Made by a program: the position numbers and the translations under genes
Assembly: GCA_032718475.1 (NCBI GenBank)
Contig: JAUCBJ010008575.1
Coordinates: 62,001-126,000, forward strand
DNA: 64,000 nucleotides
From: Nemertoderma westbladi
Taxonomy: Eukaryota > Xenacoelomorpha > Nemertodermatida > Nemertodermatidae
Reading direction: 5' to 3'
In this document: one piece after another, positions 47,201-58,965 of the stretch
Numbering within the stretch: position 1 is the stretch's first letter
Layout: each line of letters starts with the position of its first letter
Notes under the pieces: model-generated
Seen by the model: only the letters and a program-made list of their open reading frames with translations
Told to the model about the DNA's origin: nothing
The model's database searches: none

Positions 47201-50200
47201 CTTTGTATAACAAAACCTACTGACACATAAATTAGGGAAAGGTCACACAAATGCTTTGTATAACAAAACCTACTGACACATGGTTTAGAGAGTGACACAA
47301 ATGCTTTGTATAACAAAACCTACTGACACATGGTTTAGAGAGTGACACAAATGCTTTGTATAACAAAACCTACTGACACATGGTTTAGAGAGTGATGACA
47401 CCAATGCTTTGTATAACAAAACCTACTGACACATGGTTTAGAGAGTGACACAAATGCTTTGTATAACAAAACCTACTGACACATGGTTTAGAGAGTGATG
47501 ACACCAATGCTTTGTATAACAAAACCTACAGACACATGGTTTAGAGAGTGGTGACACCAATGCTTTGTATAACAAAACCTACTGACACATGGTTTAGAGA
47601 GTGGTGACACCAATGCTTTGTATAACAAAACCTACAGACACATGGTTTAGAGAGTGACACAAATGCTTTGTATAACAAAACCTACTGACACATGGTTTAG
47701 AGAGTGACACCAATGCTTTGTATAACAAAACCTACTGACACATGGTTTAGAGAGTGGCACAAATGCTTTGTATAACAAAACCTACTGACACATGGTTTAG
47801 AGAGTGACACAAATGCTTTGTATAACAAAACCTACTGACACATGGTTTAGAGAGTGACACAAATGCTTTGTATAACAAAACCTACTGACACATGGTTTAG
47901 AGAGTGGTGACACCAATGCTTTGTATAACAAAACCTACTGACACATGGTTTAGAGAGTGGTGACACCAATGCTTTGTATAACAAAACCTACTGACACATA
48001 AATTAGGGAAAGGTCACACAAATGCTTTGTATAACAAACCAACCTACTGACACATGGTTTAGAGAGTGATGACACAAATGCTTTGTATAACAAAACCTAC
48101 TGACACATGGTTTAGAGAGTGGTGACACCAATGCTTTGTATAACAAAACCTACTGACACATGGTTTAGAGAGTGGTGACACCAATGCTTTGTATAACAAA
48201 ACCTACTGACACATAAATTAGGGAAAGGTCACACAAATGCTTTGTATAACAAAACCTACTGACACATGGTTTAGAGAGTGGTGACACCAATGCTTTGTAT
48301 AACAAAACCTACTGACACATGGTTTAGAGAGTGGCACAAATGCTTTGTATAACAAAACCTACTGACACATGGTTTAGAAAGTGATGACACCAATGCTTTG
48401 TATAACAAAACCTACTGACACATGGTTTAGAGAGTGACACAAATGCTTTGTATAACAAAACCTACTGACACATGGTTTAGAGAGTGACACAAATGCTTTG
48501 TATAACAAAACCTACTGACACATGGTTTAGAGAGTGACACAAATGCTTTGTATAACAAAACCTACTGACACATAAATTAGGGAAAGGTCACACAAATGCT
48601 TTGTATAACAAAACCTACTGACACATGGTTTAGAGAGTGACACAAATGCTTTGTATAACAAAAAATACTGACACATAAATTAGGGAAAGGTCACACAAAT
48701 GCTTTGTATAACAAAATCTACTGACACATGGTTTAGAGAGTGACACAAATGCTTTGTATAACAAAACCTACTGACACATAAATTAGGGAAAGGTCACACA
48801 AATGCTTTGTATAACAAAACCTACTGACACATGGTTTAGAGAGTGACACAAATGCTTTGTATAACAAAAAATACTGACACATAAATTAGGGAAAGGTCAC
48901 ACAAATGCTTTGTATAACAAAACCTACTGACACATGGTTTAGAGAGTGACACAAATGCTTTGTATAACAAAACCTACTGACACATAAATTAGGGAAAGGT
49001 CACACAAATGCTTTGTATAACAAAACCTACTGACACATGGTTTAGAGAGTGACACAAATGCTTTGTATAACAAAACCTACTGACACATAAATTAGGGAAA
49101 GGTCACACAAATGCTTTGTATAACAAAACCTACTGACACATGGTTTAGAGAGTGACACAAATGCTTTGTATAACAAAACCTACTGACACATGGTTTAGAG
49201 AGTGACACCAATGCTTTGTATAACAAAACCTACTGACACATGGTTTAGAGAGTGACACAAATGCTTTGTATAACAAAACCTACTGACACATGGTTTAGAA
49301 AGTGATGACACCAATGCTTTGTATAACAAAACCTACTGACACATAAATTAGGGAAATGTCACACAAATGCTTTGTATAACAAAACCTACTGACACATGGT
49401 TTAGAGAGTGACACCAATGCTTTGTATAACAAAACCTACTGACACATGGTTTAGAGAGTGACACAAATGCTTTGTATAACAAAACCTACTGACACATGGT
49501 TTAGAAAGTGATGACACCAATGCTTTGTATAACAAAACCTACTGACACATAAATTAGGGAAATGTCACACAAATGCTTTGTATAACAAAACCTACTGACA
49601 CATGGTTTAGAGAGTGACACAAATGCGTTGTATAACAAAACCTACTGACACATGGTTTAGAGAGAGGTCACACAAATGCGTTGTATAACAAAACCTACTG
49701 ACACATGGTTTAGAGAGTGACACAAATGCTTTGTATAACAAAACCTACTGACACATGGTTTAGAGAGTGACACAAATGCTTTGTATAACAAAACCTACTG
49801 ACACATAAATTAGGGAAAGGTCACACAAATGCTTTGTATAACAAAACCTACTGACACATGGTTTAGAGAGTGACACAAATGCTTTGTATAACAAAACCTA
49901 CTGACACATAAATTAGGGAAATGTCACACAAATGCTTTGTATAACAAAACCTACTGACACATGGTTTAGAGAGTGGTGACACCAATGCTTTGTATAACAA
50001 AACCTACTGACACATGGTTTAGAGAGTGACACAAATGCTTTGTATAACAAAACCTACTGACACATGGTTTAGAGAGTGACACAAATGCGTTGTATAACAA
50101 AACCTACTGACACATGGTTTAGAGAGTGGTGACACCAATGCTTTGTATAACTAAACCTACTGACACATGGTTTAGAGAGTGGTGACACCAATGCTTTGTA

Positions 50201-50344
50201 TAACAAAACCTACTGACACATGGTTTAGAGAGTGGTGACACCAATGCTTTGTATAACAAAACCTACTCACACATAAATTAGGGAAAGGTCACACAAATGC
50301 GTTGTATAACAAAACCTACTGACACATGGTTTAGAGAGTGGTGA
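29264..50344. repeat. 50/53-bp satellite array, right part
   Basis: About 410 units of the same satellite as 1-7831, on the same strand. Variants are regionally structured: GATGATACCAATG units occur at 29.9-32.7 kb; CATAATTTAGAGAGAGGTCAC units at 32.2-33.2 kb; AGAGAGTCACAC units at 33.4-35.7 kb; and a derived type, CATAAATTAGGGAAAGGTC, from 33.59 kb to 50.28 kb. GGTGACACC units dominate 37.5-43 kb. The array ends mid-unit at about 50344. No gene lies inside it. Confidence 0.98.
33595..36630. repeat. 1518-bp higher-order repeat, about two copies
   Basis: Marker units recur at a constant offset of 1518 bp: ATAAATTAGGG at 33595/35113, 34048/35566 and 34251/35769, and the rare GCTTTTTATAAC variant at 34581/36099. 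1518 bp equals 30 units (24 of 50 bp plus 6 of 53 bp). This marks a recent segmental amplification inside the satellite. Confidence 0.85.
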
Positions 50345-50525
50345 GTTGTTAGTAGGTCTTAGTTGTTAGTAGTCTTTTCATAAGTGTAACTGTAGTTGTG
50401 TATTGGTGGCTGAATTAATGGGATCTCCTGTCTCAGCCACCAACCACAATATGTACTTTAATTATTTTATATATGTTATTATTTTTCTGTAACTCTATAT
50501 CAATTCTATATCAACTCTATATCTA
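50345..50525. other. Junction between satellite and LINE-B
   Basis: Short unique stretch with an 11-bp inverted repeat (50403-50413 and 50433-50443, GGTGGCTGA/TCAGCCACC) and three CTATATC-type short repeats at about 50493-50522. No gene. Confidence 0.6.
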
Positions 50526-52508
50526 AAAAGAAGAATGGAAAGTCGAGTGGGTCGGATCAATTACCGTATGAACTATTCAAATCCGCTCCTCCCTTAGTAC
50601 CTCGCTTCCCTCGCTTTGTTCTTCCCTCGCTTCTGTTTCTTTTGACCACACTATTCAATGCTTGCCTCGCTTCAGGATCTCTTGTTAATAAATATTTGGA
50701 AAAACAGTATAATGATGGTACTGTACAAGGGCAAAGGTTCCAGAACAGATCCAAACTCTTACCGAGGAATAGCATTGTTCTTTAAGATCTTCACAAGCTT
50801 AATAGTAATTCGTCTTCGACAGCAGACTTATCCTTTCACTCCACCAGAACAATATGGTTACATGCCAGGCAGGTCAACTTCAATTCCACTCTCACAGCTC
50901 ATAAATAGAATACACTCAAATCTCTCATTGCCAAGGAACCCCCTGTATGCTGTATTCATAGACTTTCGCAAGGTTTTCGACGCCGTACCGAGATCCAAGC
51001 TATTATACAAGATCAAGTTTGACATCAACATCAAGGGTAACCTCCTTCGTATTATAAAAGCCATTCTCGATGTAAACTGTTTGCGAATTTTCGACGGATT
51101 GAGAAAATCGAGAGTTGTAAAACAACTACGGGGATTACTACAGGGCGATAGCCTTAATCATTTGCTCTTCATCCTGTTTATCTCCAACATCGTAGACTGC
51201 ATTAATCACGCAGTTCTTAAGGTTGGGGAACTAATAATATTGCTCTTTGCAGATGATCTAGTCTTCTATAGTGATTCCCACGAAGATATTCAGGCCGGCC
51301 TCAATGCGGTAGCTGCTTGGTCTGCTAATAACGGGCTAGAAGTGAATCTTTCTAAGACTAAAATTATGAAGTTCCGGCGTGGTGGCCGGCTAAGTAATTT
51401 GGATAACTTCACATATAACGGCTGCAAAGTAGAAGTAGCAAACTCCTACAATTATCTCGGGGTTACTTTACAAACAATGCTGTCCTTCTCTAAACATATC
51501 GTTTCAATTATGTGTAAAGCCGGAGCCTCTATTCATTCATTATATAAACCGTACCTCCTCTCTCTGGGCACTGCAATCATACTATTTAATCTGAAAGTTC
51601 GGCCCATCGTTATCTACGGTTTTAGAGAAATCTGGCCTCACATAACTTCAGCGAACATGCATTCCATCGATAAGATAAAGACTTACTTTCTTAAGAAGAC
51701 ACTCTCTGTCCACAAATCAACACACAACCGTCTTGTTCTTGCAATCTGCAATGAACGTTCTTTAATCACAGACCTTGTTTCTCTTTAATCACAGACCTTG
51801 TTTCTCTTTAATCACAGATCTTGTTTCTCTTCTCAATCTTCCTCCGATTATAGGAGATACACCGAGGATATAAACAGCAAAGTCTCTGAAATAAATCCAT
51901 CATTCTGGAACTCACTAGCTTTCCTAGATCCTGATTGGCGGGGTCCACACCGCCCACTGCGACACGTGAACACTAGGTTCAGTGTTTACGGCTTCCACCA
52001 CCATATCTGTACGAGATTTTCACGAACCCGAATCAAGCTGTGTCTGTAAACTGTGTGTATCGCAAGCTAGTATATATCACCTTCTTAGCTGCAATCGAAA
52101 TACCTGGTCATTATCTAAATGGGCAACATCTTAAGCCCCCCAACTTTCTATTTTACTACCGGTACCGTCGTTGCCACAGTTGGTAATTGGTTTTAACGGT
52201 TTCAAATTTTAAAATTGATTTTAAGGCCGAACCTCTACTTTTAGATTATTATTATTGTTAATAAAGTGTATTGTATTATTACTTTTTAGTATGGCCTATA
52301 TATTTATATTTGTATTTCTTAGTTGTGCTAGATTAATTTACTTCCTTGTCTCTATATCTTGATATTTTACATTATGTGCCATAATCTGGAATCTGGCTTG
52401 ATTAAAACAATATATATCATGTACCTTAGACTTATATGTTTTATATTCAGTATTATCTTGTACATCTTGTGGAAATTGTTAATAAAGTACAAGTTCAAGT
52501 TCAAGTTT
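50526..52508 (+). pseudogene. LINE-B: 5'-truncated non-LTR reverse transcriptase with 3' UTR
   Basis: Coding similarity begins at about 50526 with KKNGKSSGSDQLPYELFK (RT motif 1) in one frame, shifts at about 50680-50697, then stays open to TAA 51786. Motifs include YKGKGSRTDPNSYRGI, FIDFRKVFDAV (first catalytic Asp), GLLQGDSLNHLLFI, LLFADDLVFYS (second and third Asp), KTKIMKF and YNYLGVTL. A 23-bp repeat, three copies, creates the stop. Beyond it coding resumes in another register with PLRHVNTRFSVYGFHHHICTR, the type of C-terminal end that precedes a CCHC finger in several LINE families. The 3' UTR ends at an AATAAAGTA and a CAAGTT microsatellite (about 52481-52508). Clade not assigned. The endonuclease is missing. 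Confidence 0.85.
51763..51831. repeat. 23-bp tandem repeat, three copies, in LINE-B
   Basis: Unit TAATCACAGACCTTGTTTCT plus three bases starts at 51763, 51786 and 51809; the third has one change. The second unit supplies the TAA stop of the RT frame. Two extra units (46 bp) also shift the frame. Confidence 0.9.
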
Positions 52509-53450
52509 TTGGGTGACATCGCCCTGCTCTTTAATACGCTACAGTAGCAGATGTACAGCTTCTACTGAATAAAGTGGAGAGGGCTGCTAAGGAGGTTGGA
52601 TTGCATATAAATGCTACCAAGACCGAATTCATGACCTTTAATGTTGATGGAAACTTGACAACCATTGACAATAATCAACTAAGGAAGGTCGACGACTTCC
52701 AGTACCTTGGATCATGGGGATAGAGAGTAGCAAAAAGGACAGAAGTTAGGAAAGCAAAGGCTTGGGGTAGCTATATCAAAAATGGATACCATCTGGAAAT
52801 CAGATCTCTCCAGGCACCTGAAGACTAAGTTCTTTCGAGCCACAGTGGAAAGTGTACTTTTATACGGGTGTGAGATCTGGACACTGACGAAATCACTTGA
52901 ACAACGAATTGATGGTTGGCTACACAAGACTAGTAAAGTCAGCACTAAACATCAGCTGGAGACAACACATGACAAACGCCGAGCTTTTTGGTACAATACA
53001 TCAACCACCCTCCGTGAACGCATATTACTACTACAGTACTAGGATCGGCATGCTGCATTGCAGCTGCATTTTTAAGAATGCTGTGCCGGCTTGTCGCCAC
53101 CACACATTGCGCCGCCACAACTCCCTATCACCATGACATTTACTAGATCATCCGCATCTTCAAGGCCAGTGTCCTTTAAGATGCGTCTCAAGAAAGTCAT
53201 GGGCTGTCCACCATGCTTATTCACTCCATGAGGCTGCCAAACACACTGTATACGCAGATTAAGATTCAGTGGGCACTGCTTGAGAAGTAAAGGCGAGGTC
53301 ATACCAGATCTACTTTTCTGGCAACCAACACATGGAAAGTGTAGCCATGGACGACCAGTAACATACAGTAAATATAGACCAGCTCGAAAGGGATACTGAA
53401 CTTGAGAGAAACGAAATTGCGACAACTATTAGGAATCGGGGGCACTTTAG
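52509..53450 (+). pseudogene. LINE-C remnant (plus), interrupted by a LINE-A fragment
   Basis: Starts within the RT FADD box (GDIALLFNTLQ) and continues with HINATKTEFMTF, DDFQYLGSW, then a stop and frameshift near 52722, ATVESVLLYGCEIWTLTKSLEQRIDG and STTLRERI. Similarity resumes at 53257 with RLRFSGHC...PDLLFWQPTHGK and a 3' tail shared with 55985-56060. The break at 53018-53256 is a nested insertion. Belongs to the same broad LINE group as LINE-A but is a distinct family. No intact frame. Confidence 0.8.
53018..53256 (-). mobile_element. LINE-A 3' fragment (229 bp) with 5-bp target duplication ACGCA
   Basis: 53023-53251 is a 5'-truncated copy of LINE-A's 3' end (compare 7850 to about 8050, up to GAGGCTGCCAAA), minus strand, with a TAC-rich tail at 53023-53041. 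ACGCA at 53018-53022 and 53252-53256 is the target duplication; collapsing it rejoins LINE-C coding sequence across CGTGAACGCAGATTAAG. It shows that LINE-A is younger than LINE-C here. Confidence 0.85.
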
Positions 53451-54177
53451 AAGTTGATTCTTATTGAGTTATTATTGATTACTTTGCGGCGTCTGAACTT
53501 GGTCAATAGGCCGTAACAATGCAGAGGTAGTGCGGTAGTAAGTATATTAACAGAACACTGATAAGTTGTTATTATGTAGCAAAATTAATTACTGGGTTAT
53601 TGTTAACTTTTTATAATTTATTTTTCAGAATGAATCTCCAATGTGATTAGAAGACTGAAGAAAATATAATTTCTGCACTTCTATAATAATTACAGGAAAG
53701 CCTCTATGGTGATATCTGATTATTCTATGTATGTTGTTACAAATAAAAAGTATTAATTGTTGGTATGGTGGTGAATATTCATAATGTTTCATTTATATTA
53801 ATATTACAATCAATGAACTCAATTAAAACTGATTCCTCAATCTCTCCACCACGCACACACAAATAACCACGTCCACCACCACGCGACTGCTGTAGAGCCT
53901 ACTGTATTTACAGCACGCATGGAATTAACATTATTAATATAATAATGGGACATACTGTATAGTACAGTACAAGGTGCCTTTATAATGAATAGATTGACCA
54001 ATAATTATGTCATGACAGAAGTAAACCACGTTATTGAACAATAAATATACCTGAGTTGTGCTCTCCCGTAATAGGTTTGGTGCGCGATAACATTGATAGA
54101 AACAATCGAATAAGGGCGGCCCTGTATCGGGTGACGGTGTGTGCTTTTTGTAACAATACGAGGAAACGGTTGAAATG
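53451..54177. other. AT-rich sequence, no gene
   Basis: No convincing ORF or known repeat. A short inverted pair (TGCTGTA ... TACAGCA, about 53890-53915) and TACTGTA-like words are present. Immediately downstream is a putative regulatory cluster. Confidence 0.5.
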
Positions 54178-54345
54178 GCGGGTTTAAGTAAGCGCGGGAA
54201 GCTAATTTTGAAAATCGGCTATGACGTCACTACAAAGTGCTCTGACAAGATTTGACGTCACTACAAAGTGCTCGGACTAGATTTGACGTCACTACAAAGT
54301 GCTCTGACAAGATTTGACGTCACTACAATGTGCTTTGACAATTTC
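54178..54345. promoter_or_regulatory. Four CRE palindromes in 31-bp repeats beside an E2F-like site
   Basis: TGACGTCA, the full CREB/ATF palindrome, occurs at 54222-54229, 54253-54260, 54284-54291 and 54315-54322, exactly 31 bp apart, within tandem repeats TGACGTCACTACAAAGTGCT. A GCGCGGGAA word (54192-54200) and GGCGGGTTT (54178-54186) resemble E2F sites. Spacing near three helical turns would align the sites on one DNA face. No TATA box or recognisable coding exon follows within 1 kb. Regulatory role is inferred. Confidence 0.55.
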
Positions 54346-55984
54346 TAATCTTGTAAATCTTCTTATCGAGTTAGTTTAATAAGGTTTATCTTACTGTAAA
54401 CATAGGCATACTGCTACTACTACTGTACTGTGTATCTTCTAGTACTGTAGTTGAAATGAAATTGTATGTTACATACAAACCTCTTATTGAACTACTGTAA
54501 AGTACTACCGTATCCCTCTGGAAAAAGGATACAGCAAAAAGATCCGTGTACTCAAAACATATAAGGTACTGTATATGGTTGAGCATGAGGTGAGGATATT
54601 CAGTGCATATTGTGTGTGAGTTGGTTAAATTGAACAAGATCTCAAGCTGCAGGCGATATGCAACGCCTTAAGGCGCCTGTACTGTATGTTTGGGTTCGCA
54701 CTAGTGCTACTGTACGTTCCTCACACGCATGGCGCCGCAACCACATTCGTATTCGAGATAAAATGAGATAACCAATTTAATGTCAATCAAGATCAATAGA
54801 TAATTTCGACCATCCTTTCAAGATCGCGCCCATATCTTCAGCTATATGAACCGGTACCCCCCACTGACATAGACAGACACCTTTAATAACATATCATTAG
54901 TAGGCAAAAGGAGGTTATATTATAACTGGTAACGAAATCCCAGAAGCCGCATAATCGAATAAATAGCCAGTGGTACCTGTAAAGTAAGCGCACTACTGCA
55001 CCATCAGAGTTGGATTCCGCAATCAATGCCGACCTACTTTCACCAAACCTGGTCAGGCAGTTCATTTCCCGAGGGAATCGCCTAAGCTTGACGAAATGCC
55101 ATATTTGGCCATGTAAAATTCATAGCGGTTGTGGTGTTGTAGGCTACTACCGTACTACTACCGCACTACACAGTATGTAGCAGGCCAACCTGATGCGTTT
55201 AAACATCCTCCCTGTTTCCCTGCACTATACTGGACGGTTTAGTTGTCGTGCCAGTGGCGAAATAGAGTTGATAAGATTGGCTTCCTAACATTGTAATGGC
55301 GGAGGCAGAACAGATCACCCGCGGGATTTGCAATTTATGGGAGTTGGCTTATAGAAGCGTATATGGGCGGATGCCGTGAAATCGTGTGACTGGCGCTTTT
55401 AGTGGGGTAGTTCATACCATCAAATTATTGTGATTGCTTGAGGATACATTTTGTATGTAATTGGGACTTTTTGAAACTTATTGGTAACCAGGTTGATGGG
55501 TGAATTCGAGAGGCCCATGGGAGCAATAATTCACTCTCATTGTGCCTGATGGCGCCGCAGCCACACGGCAGGCCCTACCTGCTGCGAATGCGAGTGGATG
55601 CAGAAAGGACTTACTGCCCCTCAAATCCTGTTACCTGTAGGCCTACAATTGGAAAGTCCATTAACACATTGACTTTGGATGCAATCCCGGACTTCCTTCG
55701 TATAATTTATTCATTTTGCATAATCCTTCGTGGACTGATAAACAAGATAACACAATGGGCTGTCGTTTTCGGAATTTAAGTGAGATTGCACATCGTACTC
55801 TGTTTTCATCGTTGAATTTTTCTTAAGCTCGATTCACGTGCTCTCAAATCATAAAATTGTATGGGAAAATTTCGGTATATACTGGTACTGTATGAATAAA
55901 GATTGGCAATGAAAATAAAAGAATAAAGAAACTTTTTTAGAAACTATCTTGGGAGGAGGTAATTACTACCGAGCAATTGGAAAC
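54346..55984. other. Unique sequence with no supportable gene
   Basis: Contains a 12-bp palindrome CGCCTTAAGGCG (54664-54675), two separate ATGGCGCCGCA/TGGCGCCGCAG words (about 54729 and 55549) and many TACTGTA words. ORFs of 60-83 codons (for example 54386-54637 and 54883-55065 minus, 55540-55779 plus) match no domain I recognise. A host exon could be hidden here, but the sequence alone does not show one. Confidence 0.45.
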
Positions 55985-56465
55985 GAGATCCTTCCAGGCT
56001 TCCCGATTCTCCATAGTTGTCGCAAATTCGTTTCTCTCAAGTTCAGTATCCCTTTCAAGTTGATCTATATATATATTATAGCCAGTCGTCCACGGCTACG
56101 CTTTCCATGTGTTGGTTGCCAGAAAAGTAGATCTGGTATGACCTCGTCTTTACTTCTCCAGCAGTGCCCAGTGAATCTTAATCTGCGTTCACGGAGGGTG
56201 GTTGATACAGGTGGTATTGTACCATAAAGCTCGGCGTTTGTCATGTGTTGTCTCCAGCTGATGTTTAGGGCTGCCCTTAGTAGTCTTGTGTAGCAACCAT
56301 CAATTCGTTGTTCAAGTGATTTTGGACACTTACGAGATTTTCACCTCAGTATAAAAGTACATTTTCCACTGTGGCTCTTCAGGTACCTGTAGTGGAATGA
56401 TTTCCAGAGGGTTATGCGTTTATGATAGAGCTACCCATGCCGTTGCTTTCCTAACTTGTGTTTTT
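55985..56465 (-). pseudogene. LINE-C remnant (minus)
   Basis: Inverted counterpart of 52740-53450. The minus strand contains ATVE...LLY, IDGCYTRLLRAALNISWRQH and LLFWQPTHGK-type segments, and the 3' tail word GGGATACTGAACTTGAGAGA. Multiple frameshifts. It contains intact the LYGTIPP region that is damaged in the plus copy, so the two copies are independent insertions of one family. Confidence 0.8.
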
Positions 56466-56787
56466 TCTTGTTCTCTATGGTCTCTCAAGTTAATTACACA
56501 AAGCAAAAATTTCGTTATACCATAAGTTATGTAAAGTAATACATAAAGCAACTGGGTTATGCCAATGAGTGTGGAATTTATTTGAAAAATGAAATTATTT
56601 TACTACGACCAAGGTGCAACATCATTACAGGATATAATCAACTGCAGGCCTAAAACCATGCGCAGTTAGAATATCCCATGGTTGTAGAGAGAAAATGTCG
56701 TGTGACCTGAAACAAACTTGCAGCCAAAAGGTAATGACGATAATAACGATAAATTACCATTGAGCATTAGCAGTACTCCATGTCCAT
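56466..56787. other. AT-rich spacer
   Basis: No ORF, RNA gene or repeat family seen. Separates LINE-C from the 29-bp minisatellite. Confidence 0.5.
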
Positions 56788-57901
56788 TCAACCACTGCAC
56801 CTACAACAACCCCCTTACAACCACTGCACCTAGAACAACCCCCTTACAACCACTGCACCTAGATCAACCCCCTTACAACCACTGCACCTAGAACAACCCC
56901 CTTACAACCACTGCACCTAGAACAACCCCCTTACAACCACTGCACCTACAACAACCCCCTTACAACCACTGCACCTAGAACAACCCCCTTACAACCACTG
57001 CACCTACAACAAACCCCCTTACAACCACTGCACCTAGATCAACCCCCTTACAACCACTGTACCTAGAACAACCCCCTTACAACCACTGCACCTACAACAA
57101 CCCCCTTACAACCACTGCACCTACAACAACCCCCTTACAACCACTGCACCTACAACAACCCCCTTACAACCAATGCACTTACAACAACCCCCTTACAACC
57201 ACTGCACCTACAACAACCCCCTTACAACCACTGCACCTACAACAACCCCCTTACAACCACTGCACCTAGAACAACCCCCTTACAACCACTGCACCTACAA
57301 CAACCCCCTTACAACCACTGCACCTACAACAACCCCCTTACAACCACTGCACCTACAACAACCCCCTTACAACCACTGCACCTACAACAACCCCCTTACA
57401 ACCACTGCACCTACAACAACCCCCTTACAATAACTGCACCTACAACAACCCCCTTACAACCACTGCACCTAGAACAACCCCCTTACAACCACTGCACCTA
57501 GAACAACCCCCTTAAAATCACTGCACCTAGAACAACCCCCTTACAACCACTGCACCTAGAACAACCCCTTACAACCACTGCACCTACAACAACCCCCTTA
57601 CAACCACTGCACCTACAACAACCCCCTTACAACCACTGCACCTACAACAACCCCCTTACAACCACTGCACCTACAACAACCCCCTTACAACCAATGCACT
57701 TACAACAACCCCCTTACAACCACTGCACCTACAACAACCCCCTTACAACCACTGCACCTACAACAACCCCCTTACAACCACTGCACCTACAACAACCCCC
57801 TTACAACCACTGCACCTACAACAACCCCCTTACAACCACTGCACCTACAACAACCCCCTTACAACCATTGCACCTACAACAACCCCCTTACAACCACTGC
57901 G
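56788..57901. repeat. 29-bp minisatellite, about 38 copies
   Basis: Unit built on CTTACAACCACTGCACCTA with AGAACAACCCC or ACAACAACCCC. Because 29 is not a multiple of 3, every frame reads through a 29-residue cycle, which explains ORFs such as 57173-57433 and 57694-57924; these are not genes. The marker unit CCAATGCACTTAC recurs at about 57171 and 57692, about 521 bp apart (18 units less one base), showing block duplication. Confidence 0.97.
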
Positions 57902-58797
57902 ACTGCTATGGCTTGCAGTTATAATGGCTTTAAACTAGTATTTACACAGACAGTAGGGGGGCTATGGCGATCTTCCTGGTACAGTACAGATCTCAATCCA
58001 GAACAACTTTGCTGCAACATCCCCAAAATCATCAATAACAGCTTATGTCTACAATTTATCATACTTTAACGGAAAACCAGAGCTCTACCAGTTCAAAGGA
58101 TTTAGTCTGAAGATATCCATAGAGACAAAGAATACATCGTTTCATAGACCAATATCAACGATAATCAATCATCATCTTTATCCTAATTGACCTCCAAATC
58201 ACTCTCCCTACAAGCTCGTAAACAATTATTGAGTCCAATCTTGACCTAGGCCTACAATAATTTGTCTGCGCAGTTTGGAGGACTGAGTAAGTAGATCACG
58301 AGGCAATCGGTGTATTGCCTATATTCTAATTTATATGTCACTTTATGGTTCCAGGCAGGTGTTTCACAAATTAGGTTAGGAGATCATTCCACTAACTCCA
58401 AACAAAGAAGCGATGGTCAATGGATTTCAGTCAACAGGTGAGGTCGCAATATCCCATTAATGAACCTGGAAAAACAGAAATCATAGGGGGCCTAATGTCA
58501 GACAGACAACTCGGCGAGCAGACAGGCAGCTCGTGTCAGCTGTGGTGGAAGACAACAGTAGTCCGGACAGCTCGTGCCAGGCGGACAACTAATAAAATAA
58601 TAACGTCCCTAATCAATTTCAAATGACGGCCTATAAATTATAAATTTGTTCCCGTTTTCAACAATTTCTTCCCAATTACTAGAAACCACATTCTTCCTCG
58701 TCCAATACCCCCTCTTCCTCGTCCAATACCCCTCCTCCGCCGGGCCAATTATCTCTAATTGGGATGCAAATATAACAGTAATAGCAGCATATTGTTA
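57902..58797. other. Unique sequence, no gene
   Basis: No recognisable coding domain. A 68-codon ORF at 58420-58626 overlaps short GACAG/CAGCTCGTG repeats (58500-58590) and is unlikely to be a gene. A small direct repeat CCTCGTCCAATACCCC occurs at about 58697 and 58717. Confidence 0.5.
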
Positions 58798-58819
58798 CCC
58801 CCCCCCCCCCCCCCCCCCC
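58798..58819. repeat. Poly(C) tract, 22 nt
   Basis: Uninterrupted run of 22 C. Could form an i-motif, and a G-quadruplex on the other strand. Length may be an assembly estimate. Confidence 0.9.
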
Positions 58820-58943
58820 AAATTCCATCCATAATCGCTTGAATTCATTTTAATAACAGGCGTTTATTCATAGCTTGAGCAGCCTAAACATAAATTAAGT
58901 ATATTCAAAGCAAAGCCTTACCAAACGCATGATAATCAGACAA

Positions 58944-58965
58944 CCCCCCCCCCCCCCCCCCCCCC
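58944..58965. repeat. Poly(C) tract, 22 nt
   Basis: Second 22-nt C run, 125 bp after the first. Confidence 0.9.

Noticed and set aside
55540-55779. Possible host exon of 79 codons
   Set aside because: No domain, no splice context that stands out, and composition like the flanking sequence.
57173-57924. ORFs of 76-86 codons rich in Pro, Thr and Asn
   Set aside because: They are the 29-bp minisatellite read in frame; all three frames cycle through the same peptide words.
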